Assembly: GCA_907163375.1 (NCBI GenBank)
Contig: CAJQUW010012889.1
Span: 1-64,000, forward strand
DNA from: Prostheceraeus crozeri
Taxonomy: Eukaryota > Platyhelminthes > Polycladida > Euryleptidae
Length of the DNA stretch: 64,000 nucleotides
Reading direction: 5' to 3'
In this document: positions 35,758-44,819 of the stretch, piece by piece
Layout: each line of letters begins with the position of its first letter
How positions within the stretch are numbered: position 1 is the first letter of the stretch
Program-made: the position numbers and the translations under genes
Notes under the pieces: model-generated
Told to the model about the DNA's origin: nothing
Database searches by the model: none
The model's input: only the letters and a program-made list of their open reading frames with translations

Positions 35758-36546
35758 ATGTGTTCAGCAGATTTAGACAAAATTAATGATCATTTAGAAA
35801 AATTGACAGAGATTTTGGGTTCATCAAAATTTAGTACGACGTTAAAAATTATAACAACTACTTCATCACACACTTGTAATTTAGAACCCATTCTACATTT
35901 AGAACAAAATAAAAATTATCAAATTGCATTGACTAGTTTCTCTACATTTAACACTATTCAAAACGTTATCAAAGATGTGAATGATCAATTTAGATATTCT
36001 ACTGATAAAGGCAAAACGTGGAAAATATTAACTTTTCTTCCTGGTTCTTACGAAGTTGAAACAATATCAAATGAAATTAAGAGACATTTAGGTATACCAT
36101 TTAAAGATAAGAAACAATTACATTTTGCAGTTGAACCGGCAGTTAATAAATTTTCTCTTACTTTAGACGAAAATCATCAAGTTGATTTTAATCATGATAG
36201 ATCATTGTCAAAGCTATTAGGATTTAATAAACAAACTTACAGTCAAGGTTATCATTTAGGTGAGAAGATTCCAAAAATAACTGAAATAAATTCAATTGTT
36301 GTACATTGTGACATTATTGAAGGAGGATATATAAATGGTAAATTATCAAATTTAATATTCAGTTTTCCAGCTTTTACTGTACCCATTGGTTATAGATTAA
36401 ATGTAATTCCACAAACATTAATATATTTTCCTATTACAAGAAAAACTATTAACAACATTGGCATTAGAATCACTGATGAAAAAGGACAAGAAATAAATTT
36501 TGGAGGTGAAGAGATTATGATAGATCTTTTGGTTCGGGAGGTATAA
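35758..36546 (+). CDS. Candidate minor capsid (penton) protein
   Basis: 262 residues, predicted mostly beta strand. It has a start region typical of the Maverick minor capsid protein (KIITTTSSHTCNLEPILHL, then NYQIALTSFSTFNTI), a FRYSTDKGKTW segment, and a late GYINGKLSNLIFSF with NIGIRITDEKGQEINFGGEE. That protein is thought to be a single jelly roll forming the capsid vertices. The order penton then ATPase is common in these elements. The last codons run into a GC-rich repeat (36533-36600) that appears to have reshaped the C-terminus (LLVREV). Family call is from sequence style; a structure prediction would settle it. Confidence 0.75.
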   Translation: MCSADLDKINDHLEKLTEILGSSKFSTTLKIITTTSSHTCNLEPILHLEQNKNYQIALTSFSTFNTIQNVIKDVNDQFRYSTDKGKTWKILTFLPGSYEVETISNEIKRHLGIPFKDKKQLHFAVEPAVNKFSLTLDENHQVDFNHDRSLSKLLGFNKQTYSQGYHLGEKIPKITEINSIVVHCDIIEGGYINGKLSNLIFSFPAFTVPIGYRLNVIPQTLIYFPITRKTINNIGIRITDEKGQEINFGGEEIMIDLLVREV

Positions 36547-36606
36547 ACTCCCGTTCGAGAGGTATGAACTCCCGTTCGAGAGGTATGAACTCCCACGCGA
36601 AGCTAG
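36533..36606. repeat. GC-rich hairpin repeat array 1
   Basis: Three imperfect copies of a unit GGTATGAACTCCCGTTCGAG; GGGAG pairs with CTCCC across a short loop. It overlaps the stop region of the penton gene. Confidence 0.8.
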
Positions 36607-36676
36607 AGAAGTTTAATTTTCTTCTTCTTTAGAAACAAAAAATAAAAAAAATAAAAATAAATTTTTTTATTAAAAA

Positions 36677-37444
36677 ATGAGTGAACTACCTCCATTAAAT
36701 AAAAAAAAACTTAAATTTAATCATCATCCAAATTTATCTAATAAAGTTTTGTCAGTTATTTGTGGAAGATCAGGATGTGGAAAAACATATCTATTATTTA
36801 AAATTTTAACGACTCCAAATTTTTTGGATTATAACAATCTTATAATTTATACAACAACGGCAGAACAACCCGTCTATCAATTTTTAAAATATGGATTTGA
36901 AAATAATCTTAAAAAAACAGCAATTGCTTCATTATTCAAAGAATATGAAAAATCTGAAGATGAAGAAGAAATAAGTTCGTGGTGTGAAGAAGCAGCAAAA
37001 AATAATCAGTTAGTAGAATCTAATAAAAATAACCATATAAAGATACAACTAATAGATGATAGTGGTAATATGCAAGATCCTAGTAAACTAGATAAAACAA
37101 TGAAACATTGTGTAATTTTTGATGATTGTGTTAATGATAGAAATCAGTCAGTTCAGAGAAATTATTTCACAAGAGGTAGACATAATAACTGTAGTGTATT
37201 TTATTTAACACAAAGTATGTATTCATTAGACGGAAGTGTTATTAGAAAGAATGCAAATATATTTATACTATTTGAAATAAATGCAAGAAACTTAAGTGAT
37301 TTGTTAAGAGATTTATGTGTAAGAAATAAAGATGAATTTAAACAATCGTGTAACAATGCTTGGTCAAAAAATTATGGATTTATTACAATTAATATTGATA
37401 AAAAAATTCATGAAAGAGTTATAGAAAATATTTTCGAGGAGTGA
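36677..37444 (+). CDS. Packaging ATPase (FtsK/A32 type)
   Basis: 255 residues. Walker A is GRSGCGKT at residues 30-37, Walker B is CVIFDDC with Asp149-Asp150, followed by RGRHNNCSVFYLTQSMYSL, the segment carrying the polar sensor residue. The last half is helical. Such ATPases pump the viral genome into the capsid in Mavericks, virophages and large DNA viruses. The start follows TTTTTTTATTAAAAAATG. The end overlaps a GC-rich repeat (GAGTGATCGAACGGAGTGACC). No break is seen. Strong call from the Walker motifs plus context. Confidence 0.93.
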   Translation: MSELPPLNKKKLKFNHHPNLSNKVLSVICGRSGCGKTYLLFKILTTPNFLDYNNLIIYTTTAEQPVYQFLKYGFENNLKKTAIASLFKEYEKSEDEEEISSWCEEAAKNNQLVESNKNNHIKIQLIDDSGNMQDPSKLDKTMKHCVIFDDCVNDRNQSVQRNYFTRGRHNNCSVFYLTQSMYSLDGSVIRKNANIFILFEINARNLSDLLRDLCVRNKDEFKQSCNNAWSKNYGFITINIDKKIHERVIENIFEE

Positions 37445-37475
37445 TCGAACGGAGTGACCGAACGGAGTGACCGAA
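37437..37475. repeat. GC-rich repeat array 2
   Basis: Three copies of a 14-base unit (GAACGGAGTGACC type) right at and after the stop codon of the ATPase gene; belongs to the same class of GC-rich inserts as the others in this element. Confidence 0.8.
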
Positions 37476-37520
37476 CAATTTTTTCTTATAAATTTTTTGT
37501 TAATAAAAATAAAAAAAAAT

Positions 37521-37850
37521 ATGTTGGATGCTTATAAGATAGAGCATGTACCAGTTTTAAAAGATTATCGTCATCCTACAAATCCTGTAAATTCGAAGAA
37601 AGAAGTTAGATTTTATTATCATCATAAATACGTAGCGCTCGTTACAGATTATAAAACAAAACATGGTATTCAACCGTGTGTTAAAACAAAAGACTTTCCA
37701 CTTTGTTTAAGAAGTTTCCGAGTATTTTTGGCGTATAATAATTTATGGTGGTTGGTTAAGAAAGAACATTTAACAGCACATGAATTAGAAACATTACATC
37801 AATTACATATTCCTGTGTATATGCAAAAACGGAACCGAGGTTCTATGTAA
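37521..37850 (+). CDS. Small conserved-looking Maverick protein, unknown
   Basis: 109 residues starting at the ATG at 37521; the longer frame upstream from 37467 begins in AT-rich leader sequence and is unlikely. The protein is basic and aromatic-rich (YYHHKYVALVTDYKTKHG, SFRVFLAYNNLWWLVKKEH). The C-terminal codons pass through a hairpin-like GGAACCGAGGTTCT. I do not recognise it. It lies between the packaging ATPase and the polymerase with about 25 bp to the latter. Confidence 0.65.
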   Translation: MLDAYKIEHVPVLKDYRHPTNPVNSKKEVRFYYHHKYVALVTDYKTKHGIQPCVKTKDFPLCLRSFRVFLAYNNLWWLVKKEHLTAHELETLHQLHIPVYMQKRNRGSM

Positions 37851-37874
37851 AATTCATTTTTTCTTTTAAAAAAT

Positions 37875-39734
37875 ATGAATCGTGAAATGTCTCTCGGACA
37901 AACGTCTAGGATTGATGAATTAATCAAGAAACAAATTGCTGAGTTTGATGCACAAATTAAACATAGTAAACGCAGTAAACGTATTAAAAAACAGAAACGT
38001 ACTAGGCGTAGTATTAGACGTAATACTAAAAAACAGAAACGCGGAACAAAAGAAATATTAGAAACCCCTATTACTGATATCTTTTTTGATGATAGAATTA
38101 AGGATGAACTTGGTGATGATTTATGTAATTTATTTAATCCAAATGAAATTAAATATGAAAATGTATCTTTTATTAATGTAGTAAATGATATGCGGAAACT
38201 TTTAGCAAATGGTAAAATTATTAATTTACTTGGAAAGGTTATTAAAGATCAGGAAAATATAATTCAAAATTTTTACGTAACCTTCTATAATAAAAAATCA
38301 TTTGAAACATGGTTTTCGAATCTGGATGAGAAATCCGATGCTAACGAATCGATTTTTACAGGTAATATTAAATATGAAGATTTTGGAATGAAGTTAGTAC
38401 AAAGATCGAATAGAGGGGCAGGGATTAATATGAAATATAGAATCAAAGAATATTTCGGTGAATATTGTTATATTCCTTCTGAAGATTTTTGTTTTATTAA
38501 ATGTTATAATATTTTACGAGGTTTTAATGAACAACAAGGAGAAATGATGAAAGAAATGTTTAATAATTTTTTATATAAAGAGAAAGCCACATCTAGAACA
38601 GGAGTAATGTCAAACTGCAAATTTTCTCAATTCAATAAATATTTTGGAGAATGTGTTCAATATTATAGTCCTGCCAATCGTCATTTAAATCCTAGAGGAA
38701 TTGAAACGTTTCATAATTATGTTTATTACAATTATTTTCACGCAGGTTCAACAATTGGTCACTATTGTTTAATTAATAAATCTCATAAATTAAAAGCTAT
38801 TAGAGAAATTGAAAATAATTTCAAACCCATATATAAAACAGTTACTGATGAAAATCTAACAACGCGTCCATATAAAATCATAACAAAGAAAAAAATTGAC
38901 TATGGTTCAACATATATTTGGGATCTCGAAACTTTTCCCGATCCTAACTGTTCAACAGCTCATCCTATTCCTTACGCTGTAGGAGCTATTAATTTTAATA
39001 AATTTATATGTTGTTTACCGAAACAAAGATTGAAAGAATTAGAAACACGTTTGTTAAGTGATATGATTAAAATTAAACGATCAAAAGATGAAGATGAAAT
39101 TAAAAATCTTAAAAAACAGATTAATGAGTATAATAATTTAACTGAATTAGAATTTAATAAACTTCAAAATTATGTGAAAATATTTACGAGAACTGAGGAT
39201 GATGAATGTTCGATCGGGGGAAACCCAGAGGACGTATGTCCGATCCATCAATTTTTTAAAACTCTTGGAAAATTTAATTATTCTAGAGTAACTTTAATAG
39301 CTCACAATTCATCAGGTTTTGATTCCTATTTTCCGATAAAAGCTAATTTTAAATTATCTAAACCGCCTCTTAAAACTTCAAGAGGAATATTGACTGCTTC
39401 ATTACAAAATCCTTATACAACTGAATGTGTTAGTAGATACATTCAAAAATCTTTTAGATTTAAAAACAATATGAAAAAAGATTCACCTTCAGGTAAATTA
39501 GCACTTCAAACTATTATAATGAAATGTAGTTATCAACATGTAAAAACAAGTCTTTCTAAATGGTGTGAGAATTTTAAAATTCCTACGAATGTGTGTAAAT
39601 TAAATTATGAAATTGGAGACATAACACATGAAAATTATAAAGAAAAAGAAAATGAATGGAGACCATATTTAGTTAACGATATTCTTTCTTTAGCTTTTTG
39701 TATCTACAAATATAATAATGTTATGCGAGATTAA
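37875..39734 (+). pseudogene. Protein-primed DNA polymerase B, N-terminal and exonuclease part
   Basis: First piece of the polymerase gene. Residues 1-65 are strongly basic (KRSKRIKKQKRTRRSIRR). The 3'-5' exonuclease motifs are visible: Exo I in YIWDLETFPD (Asp350, Glu352), Exo II in AHNSSGFDSYF (Asp483), Exo III in YLVNDILSL (Tyr598, Asp602). A TAA at 39732-39734 stops the frame; the same frame is open again from 39735. A GC-rich hairpin insert lies at about 39215-39245 in frame (GGACGTATGTCC). The intact gene would replicate the element using a terminal protein primer. Confidence 0.92.
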
Positions 39735-39758
39735 GTTGGTGAAGATATAACTACTAAT

Positions 39759-40436
39759 TTGACATCCTCTGCTTTAACATTTAACGGTTGGATGAAAAGC
39801 GTACAAAATGACAATATAAATATTCATTCTCATATAGATTTATGGGCTAGAAATTATATTAGAAAATCTGTTAAAGGTGGAAGAGTTTCAGCAAATATAA
39901 GAAAATACATATCGCCATTTTGTAGCATCTTGTTACCAATATTAAAACAGTATTTACCTGGTCGCTGCGCTGGGGGGACTTTGTCCCTTGGTCGCTGCGC
40001 TGGGGGGACTTTGTCCCTTGGTCGCTGCGCTGGGGGGACTTTGTCCCTTGGTCGCTACGCTGGTGGGACTTTGTCCCCGGGAAATAATTTAATAGATTTA
40101 ATGAAACAGTATCGAGATTTAGGAGATAAAACTGAAATTTGTAAGAAAATTTCAAATCAACTACTTGAACAAAAAAATGAATTTCTAATGGCTTTTGATG
40201 CAACATCTTTATATCCATCAGCTATGTATGATGAAAATTCAGAATACCCTAAAGCTGAATCAGCTAGAAAATTTCGTCAAGAAGAAGAGCGGGAAATAGT
40301 ATATAAATTTAATACTCAAACATTTAGACCTAAAACTGGAATATTCTCTGTTGTGTTTCAATATCCGAATGATATGTTTTTCCAACCAGTTCCTATTAAA
40401 GAAAAGTTGAAAATCAAAATAATAATTCTCATGTAA
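39759..40436 (+). pseudogene. DNA polymerase B, middle part (palm motif A)
   Basis: Second piece, in the same frame as the first. It contains palm motif A, AFDATSLYPSAMYDENSEYP, with the catalytic Asp at 40197-40199. At 39957-40080 it carries four in-frame copies of a 30-bp GC-rich repeat (GRCAGGTLSL in protein), placed between the region before motif A and motif A itself. The reading frame is lost shortly before 40436 by a small insertion or deletion, which ends this piece with an aberrant tail. Confidence 0.9.
39957..40080. repeat. GC-rich hairpin repeat array 3, inside the polymerase
   Basis: Four copies of a 30-bp unit (GGTCGCTGCGCTGGGGGGAC and TTTGTCCCTT). Each holds a GGGAC-TTT-GTCCC hairpin. 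Being a multiple of three, it does not shift the frame; the fourth copy differs at three or more positions. Confidence 0.95.
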
Positions 40437-40507
40437 AAGTAATCAGGTTTAGAAATGGTATATGTTATGATGTATTAACTTCTGTTGACATACAAGAAAT
40501 TGTTTGA

Positions 40508-41470
40508 TGTGGGGGGAAAATCTTACATATTACTGATGGTATAATTTATGAAAAAAATTATCAAGTTTCACCATTTCGAAATTATATTGAAAAACTTTTT
40601 AATTTGAGAAAAAGATATAAAACAGAAGGAAATACTGTAGGTGATGAGTTAATTAAATTATTGATGAATTCGCTATATGGCAAAACTGTGCAAAAAGATA
40701 TAACCACTAAATATCATTTATGGAATGAGAATACATTGAGAAAAAATTTCACTCAAGAAGTAAAAGATTATGAAAAATTAAATGATGAACAATATTTAGC
40801 GAAAGTAGAAATGGAAGATGATGAATTTCTCAAAACTAATATTGTAAAAGATGGGAAGACGTCATTCATGCCATCACACTTAGGTTCTTTCATTCTTTCT
40901 CACTCTAGAAGAATCATGAATAACTTTATTTTAGAAATTAATGGTTTCAAAGAAAAATACATTCATTATACAGATACTGATTCAATATATATTTCCAATG
41001 AGCTCTTTAATAAATTAGATGCTGCTGGATATGTTGGTGGGGAATTGTGTCAAGGAAAAAATGATTATGGAAATGGTGGAATTATTTTTGCAATGTTTAT
41101 TGCTCCTAAAATAAAATACTGTATTACTGTAGATGAACAAGGGAGACTTAGTGAAAAGAAAACATTCAAAGGATATTCACAAGATAAAGTAAAAGTAGAA
41201 GATTTTCTAAAATTATATTCGGGGAAAACATTATCGACTACAGTTAATAAACCATGGAAAAGATCTTTAGAAACTGGAATTAGTATTCCTGATAAAAATA
41301 ATAATACTGAAGAAAAAAAATTTTCTGGTCAAATAAATATTCTTAAACGTCAAGCACCAGATGAAAATGAAATTATGTTACCTTATAACGGAGAAGATAT
41401 TCAAGCTGAAATATTTCAAACAATCATCTGTGAGAGTAATTTAAGTGATGATGATGACACGTGGGAATAA
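40508..41470 (+). pseudogene. DNA polymerase B, C-terminal part (palm motifs B and C)
   Basis: Third piece, in another frame from the second. It begins after an in-frame TGA at 40505-40507, the frame itself being open also just upstream of it. It carries motif B (LLMNSLYGKTVQ, about 40650-40690) and motif C with the catalytic YTDTDSIYIS (Asp codons at 40973 and 40979), then the thumb (KTFKGYSQDKVKVEDFLKLY). The three pieces thus show at least two stops and one frameshift, so the polymerase of this copy should be dead. All catalytic residues survive. Confidence 0.92.
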
Positions 41471-41483
41471 TAATTTTTTTATA

Positions 41484-41665
41484 ACATCTAAAAAATTTAT
41501 AACATCTAAAAAATTTATAACATCTAAAAAATTTATAACATCTAAAAACTTATTCCATCTAAAAAATTTATTACATCTATAAACTTATGACATCTAAAAA
41601 CTTATTACATCTAAAAACTTATTACATCTAAAAACTTATTACATCTAAAAATTTTATTACATATG
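41484..41665. repeat. AT-rich tandem repeat between convergent genes
   Basis: About ten copies of an about 17-bp unit (TTATAACATCTAAAAAA and variants) fill the gap between the polymerase end and the end of the minus-strand gene. Could act as a transcription end region. Confidence 0.85.
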
Positions 41666-41714
41666 AAAATATATTTATCGAATATTTTGGTATTTTCTAT
41701 TAAGTTTTATCTTA

Positions 41715-43049
41715 TTAAGTTTCATCATATAATGTTTTATCAAAAGATAATTTAAATTTTTTTTCACTAACTATTGATTCATTATCATCATCGTCATCAT
41801 AAATTGTTTCTTCATCATCATCATAAATTGTTTCTTCATCATCATAAATTACACTTTTTGGTATAGGATGCCCTTCCATGATAGGATACCATTCTCTTAT
41901 TGGAATATCTAACTCTAAATTACATCTTTTATCTGATAATAATATAATAGAGAAAAATATTGGTCTTTGATCTCTTTTGGAAAATTTAATAACACCACCA
42001 TAATCTGAATCACTTTTAGTTTTTGTTAAAGATGATAAAATTTTAAATTGATTAGATGTAAATCCTAATTTAAATTTTGTAGACCCGACACATAGTTGTC
42101 TAACAGTATCTTCAACTATACCATCATTATTATTTTCAATTGTAAGAAAATGAAATTTAGATAAATTTTTATAATTACTAATATTTTTATAATCTTTTTT
42201 ACCATTTACACCATTTTCAGATGTTTCAGAATCATCATTATTATCATCTATATTATTATCATTATTATCATAAGATTCTTTAAGATCGGGCAAAGCCCTA
42301 GAACCTTCAGTTCGTTTATTATGAATATGATTATGGTCATTGTTAATAGTATAAGGCGTAGTCCACATATAAATTTTCTCTTGTTGAGCTAAGCCATTTA
42401 TGTAAGATTTTAACAAATTAATATTTAAGTTTGAATATAATCCTATATACGTATCATCATCATATCTTTGCGGCATTTCTAATGTTTCTTGTTTATAAAT
42501 TGTGTCTCTATAATAAACTTGACATAATAATTCTTCATTATGTTTTTTACTCTCTATGTGAATGTTATATTGATTTTGTTCGTCAACAAATAATCTAATT
42601 TTTTCTTTCGAAAAAGATTTTAATTTTTTAACTAATTCTTTAATATTGATATAATTAATAATTTTAGTTTCTATCCAATCAGTATTACTAATTGGTAACA
42701 CTGCTCTAATAAATCCATAAACATTATTATGACCTATTATAACCATATTTTCTTTATTTAATTCCACATAAGCTACATCATTATATTTACTAACAATCTC
42801 CATAAATTTAATAAATGGATCCCCCGGAAATAAACAATAATTAGTTTCTATAGAAGGTAAACCTTTAGTCTGTTCTCTAAATATTTCGGCTTGTAATTGA
42901 AATAAAATATTAACATCTATACATGGATTTGTAATAGTATTATTATTATTATTATCAAAACATTTATTTTCAAATCCCGTTGATCTCGTCGAATAAGAAG
43001 AACAGGATGATGCGGGCGAATATAATTTTTTTAAATTTGGATTTTCCAT
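41715..43049 (-). CDS. Acidic Maverick protein, unknown (possible sliding-clamp-like fold)
   Basis: 444 residues on the minus strand with an intact frame. The N-terminus is Asn-rich low complexity (DNNNNNTITNPC); residues 60-200 and 290-385 look like two folded halves (VAYVELNKENMVIIGHNNVY; FKLGFTSNQFKILSSLTKTK). A hydrophilic Asn/Asp linker and an Asp-rich tail (ETIYDDDEETIYDDDDDNES) surround them. The pattern of two similar beta-rich halves next to a DNA polymerase recalls DNA clamps, but I see no decisive motif. In-frame GC-rich hairpins at about 42285 (GGGCAAAGCCC) fall in the linker. Start context (AAAAAATGGAAAATCC on its strand) resembles the other genes. Confidence 0.7.
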   Translation of the reverse strand: MENPNLKKLYSPASSCSSYSTRSTGFENKCFDNNNNNTITNPCIDVNILFQLQAEIFREQTKGLPSIETNYCLFPGDPFIKFMEIVSKYNDVAYVELNKENMVIIGHNNVYGFIRAVLPISNTDWIETKIINYINIKELVKKLKSFSKEKIRLFVDEQNQYNIHIESKKHNEELLCQVYYRDTIYKQETLEMPQRYDDDTYIGLYSNLNINLLKSYINGLAQQEKIYMWTTPYTINNDHNHIHNKRTEGSRALPDLKESYDNNDNNIDDNNDDSETSENGVNGKKDYKNISNYKNLSKFHFLTIENNNDGIVEDTVRQLCVGSTKFKLGFTSNQFKILSSLTKTKSDSDYGGVIKFSKRDQRPIFFSIILLSDKRCNLELDIPIREWYPIMEGHPIPKSVIYDDEETIYDDDEETIYDDDDDNESIVSEKKFKLSFDKTLYDET

Positions 43050-43051
43050 TT

Positions 43052-43141
43052 TTTTTATTTTTATTAGAAAAATTTTATTTTTTATTTTTATTAGAAAAAA
43101 TTTTATTTTTTATTTTTATTAGAAAAAATTTGATTTTTTTA
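43052..43141. repeat. AT-rich tandem repeat in a divergent promoter region
   Basis: Three copies of an about 29-bp unit (TTTTATTTTTATTAGAAAAA) lie between two divergently transcribed genes, ending in TTTTTTTATTGTTAAAAAATG. Confidence 0.85.
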
Positions 43142-43151
43142 TTGTTAAAAA

Positions 43152-44039
43152 ATGATGTTACCAAATGTTGGTGGAGGTGCATATATCCCGAATAATCGTG
43201 AATTAGAAATAGAGATAGAAAATTATATTATGAAAACTGGAGACGTTTTATCTGGTCCATTGCATCTTTCTATTCTTCCACAACAAAATACAGAGTTAAC
43301 AAATAAACAATATGTTGATACACAAATCAATGATTTAAAGGAAAAATATATAAACGATGTTTTGGTTCCACTGATGAATGAATTAAAGTTGCTAAAACTT
43401 AATGACAAATCATTAAACGAAAAATTATTAAAACTTGATAAAAAGGATAGAGAGCTAGAAGCAGATATAGCAAAACTTTTTAAAAAGATTTCTGAACAAT
43501 CAAAAATTTTAATATTACTTTCTATAAAGTTAAAATCTGCAGTCATTAAAAATAAACATCAGATAAAAATGTTAAAAGAACAATTAGAAGATGAAATAGA
43601 AAAACTTCCTGAAAGAATTAAAAAAAATTTAAAGCAGTTACAAACTACATTCCAAAAAAGTGTTGATGAATTAAGTTCTAAAATTACTCAACAAATGAAA
43701 AAGATGAATAGAATAATAAATGAAGTAAACTCACTTAATCAAAAAGTTGATAAAATGAAAACTCTTAAAATCAATTTAGAAAATGAATTAAAGAAAAATT
43801 TACAAGAAAACTCTAAAGAAAATAAAGAACAGTTAGATGCTGTTAAAAGACAATTAGATGTTCTTAAAATTAAGTTAAATGCTCTTAAAACGGCGTTGAA
43901 GATTAATCAGCAGAAAATGCAAGTTAATAGAAGAGAAATTAAAGTACATCACACGCTGCTTGACGCAATAGATAAAGTGCAACAGTCAATTAATAAAGTT
44001 ATCTCGAAGTTGTTGTCCATTCACAAACGTAAATCTTAA
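43152..44039 (+). CDS. Fibre-like coiled-coil protein
   Basis: 295 residues. Residues about 27-62 read MKTGDVLSGPLHLSILPQQ and then ELTNKQYVDTQINDL. This GxLxLxxxP...NKxYVDxxI pattern is the collar or hinge repeat of phage and viral tail or fibre proteins that trimerise. From residue 63 on it is one long coiled coil (LLKLDKKDRELEADIAKLFK, LKKNLQENSKENKEQLDAVK). A host-receptor knob is not obvious, since the coiled coil reaches the C-terminus. I infer a structural fibre or spike. It is followed by the GC-rich array at 44041. Frame intact; start is one of two adjacent ATGs. Confidence 0.75.
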   Translation: MMLPNVGGGAYIPNNRELEIEIENYIMKTGDVLSGPLHLSILPQQNTELTNKQYVDTQINDLKEKYINDVLVPLMNELKLLKLNDKSLNEKLLKLDKKDRELEADIAKLFKKISEQSKILILLSIKLKSAVIKNKHQIKMLKEQLEDEIEKLPERIKKNLKQLQTTFQKSVDELSSKITQQMKKMNRIINEVNSLNQKVDKMKTLKINLENELKKNLQENSKENKEQLDAVKRQLDVLKIKLNALKTALKINQQKMQVNRREIKVHHTLLDAIDKVQQSINKVISKLLSIHKRKS

Positions 44040-44040
44040 A

Positions 44041-44133
44041 CGGACCAAAGGTCCTCAGGTTACTAACCAATCGGAGCGAATCTCCTCGAGGCTTTAGCCG
44101 ATCGGACCAAAGGTCCTCAGGTTACTAACCTAT
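44041..44133. repeat. GC-rich hairpin repeat array 4 (upstream of the capsid block)
   Basis: Contains GGACCAAAGGTCC twice, GGTTACTAACC twice, GGAGCGAATCTCC and GGCTTTAGCC: a string of miniature hairpins. It is the reverse complement type of array 5 at 46145-46280. Confidence 0.92.
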
Positions 44134-44174
44134 CGTAAATATTTTTTCCCAAAAGTCAAATTTAATCCTAAAAA

Positions 44175-44726
44175 ATGCCTATAATTTATAAACATAATCT
44201 TAAACATTTTGCTTCAAATCAAAGAATTGCTCATGAACCACGTATGAATCCTGTTTATCATTATGATAATAGAGAAACAATCGGAACAGAAAAGTTCCTA
44301 GGCACCGCAGGTGCCGTTCAAAAAGAAGGGGATGGCATCTTTTCTGGTATTGGAAGTATCGTTAACTTGATAAAAAATAATAAAGATTTGATTACATCTG
44401 CCGCAAAAGGAGCAGCTGCTATAGGTAGTACAGCTAGTGCAATATCAAATGCTGTCAAGTCTCAAAACGAATTAAAACAACTAGAAGCTATTCGTAAACT
44501 TAGGAATGATTCTGAAGAACTAAAAAATTTAAAAAAACTTTCAGAGGAAACAAAAAATAAAATTGCTAACATAGCTGTAGAGGGTGATAGTAAACATAAT
44601 AAAAAAACAGGCGTAGCCATAGAACCTACGGTTCGTTCAATTGAAGAAATAAGAGGTAATGGCGTGAGCAGCAACCTTCGGTCTAACCAGCAAAGCTGTA
44701 GCGGAGCTGGTCTAGCAAAATTCTAA
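44175..44726 (+). CDS. Small virion-type protein (pVI-like candidate)
   Basis: 183 residues. Residues about 50-95 form a Gly/Ala-rich amphipathic or hydrophobic stretch (GIFSGIGSIVNLIKNNKDLI, SAAKGAAAIGSTASAIS), followed by a charged helix. Two Gly-containing sites (EGDGIF; RGNGVS) resemble adenain cleavage sites of the form x-x-G-x-G. Such small proteins next to the major capsid gene serve as membrane-active or core proteins in adenoviruses, and I infer the same here. In-frame GC hairpins occur at about 44299 (GCACCGCAGGTGC) and 44626 (GAACCTACGGTTC), and the last 20 codons pass through more of them, so the tail is probably derived from repeats. Confidence 0.7.
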   Translation: MPIIYKHNLKHFASNQRIAHEPRMNPVYHYDNRETIGTEKFLGTAGAVQKEGDGIFSGIGSIVNLIKNNKDLITSAAKGAAAIGSTASAISNAVKSQNELKQLEAIRKLRNDSEELKNLKKLSEETKNKIANIAVEGDSKHNKKTGVAIEPTVRSIEEIRGNGVSSNLRSNQQSCSGAGLAKF

Positions 44727-44819
44727 AATTATATTTAGTAAAATTCTAAAATTATATTTTAGTAAAAATTTTTTTTCTGTTTGTGAGAAAAACAAAAAGT
44801 CAAATTATTTTTTATAAAA

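Noticed and set aside
39871..40218. Minus-strand frame with TKSPQRSDQG repeats
   Set aside because: Shadow of the 30-bp repeat in the polymerase; the plus strand has the catalytic motif.
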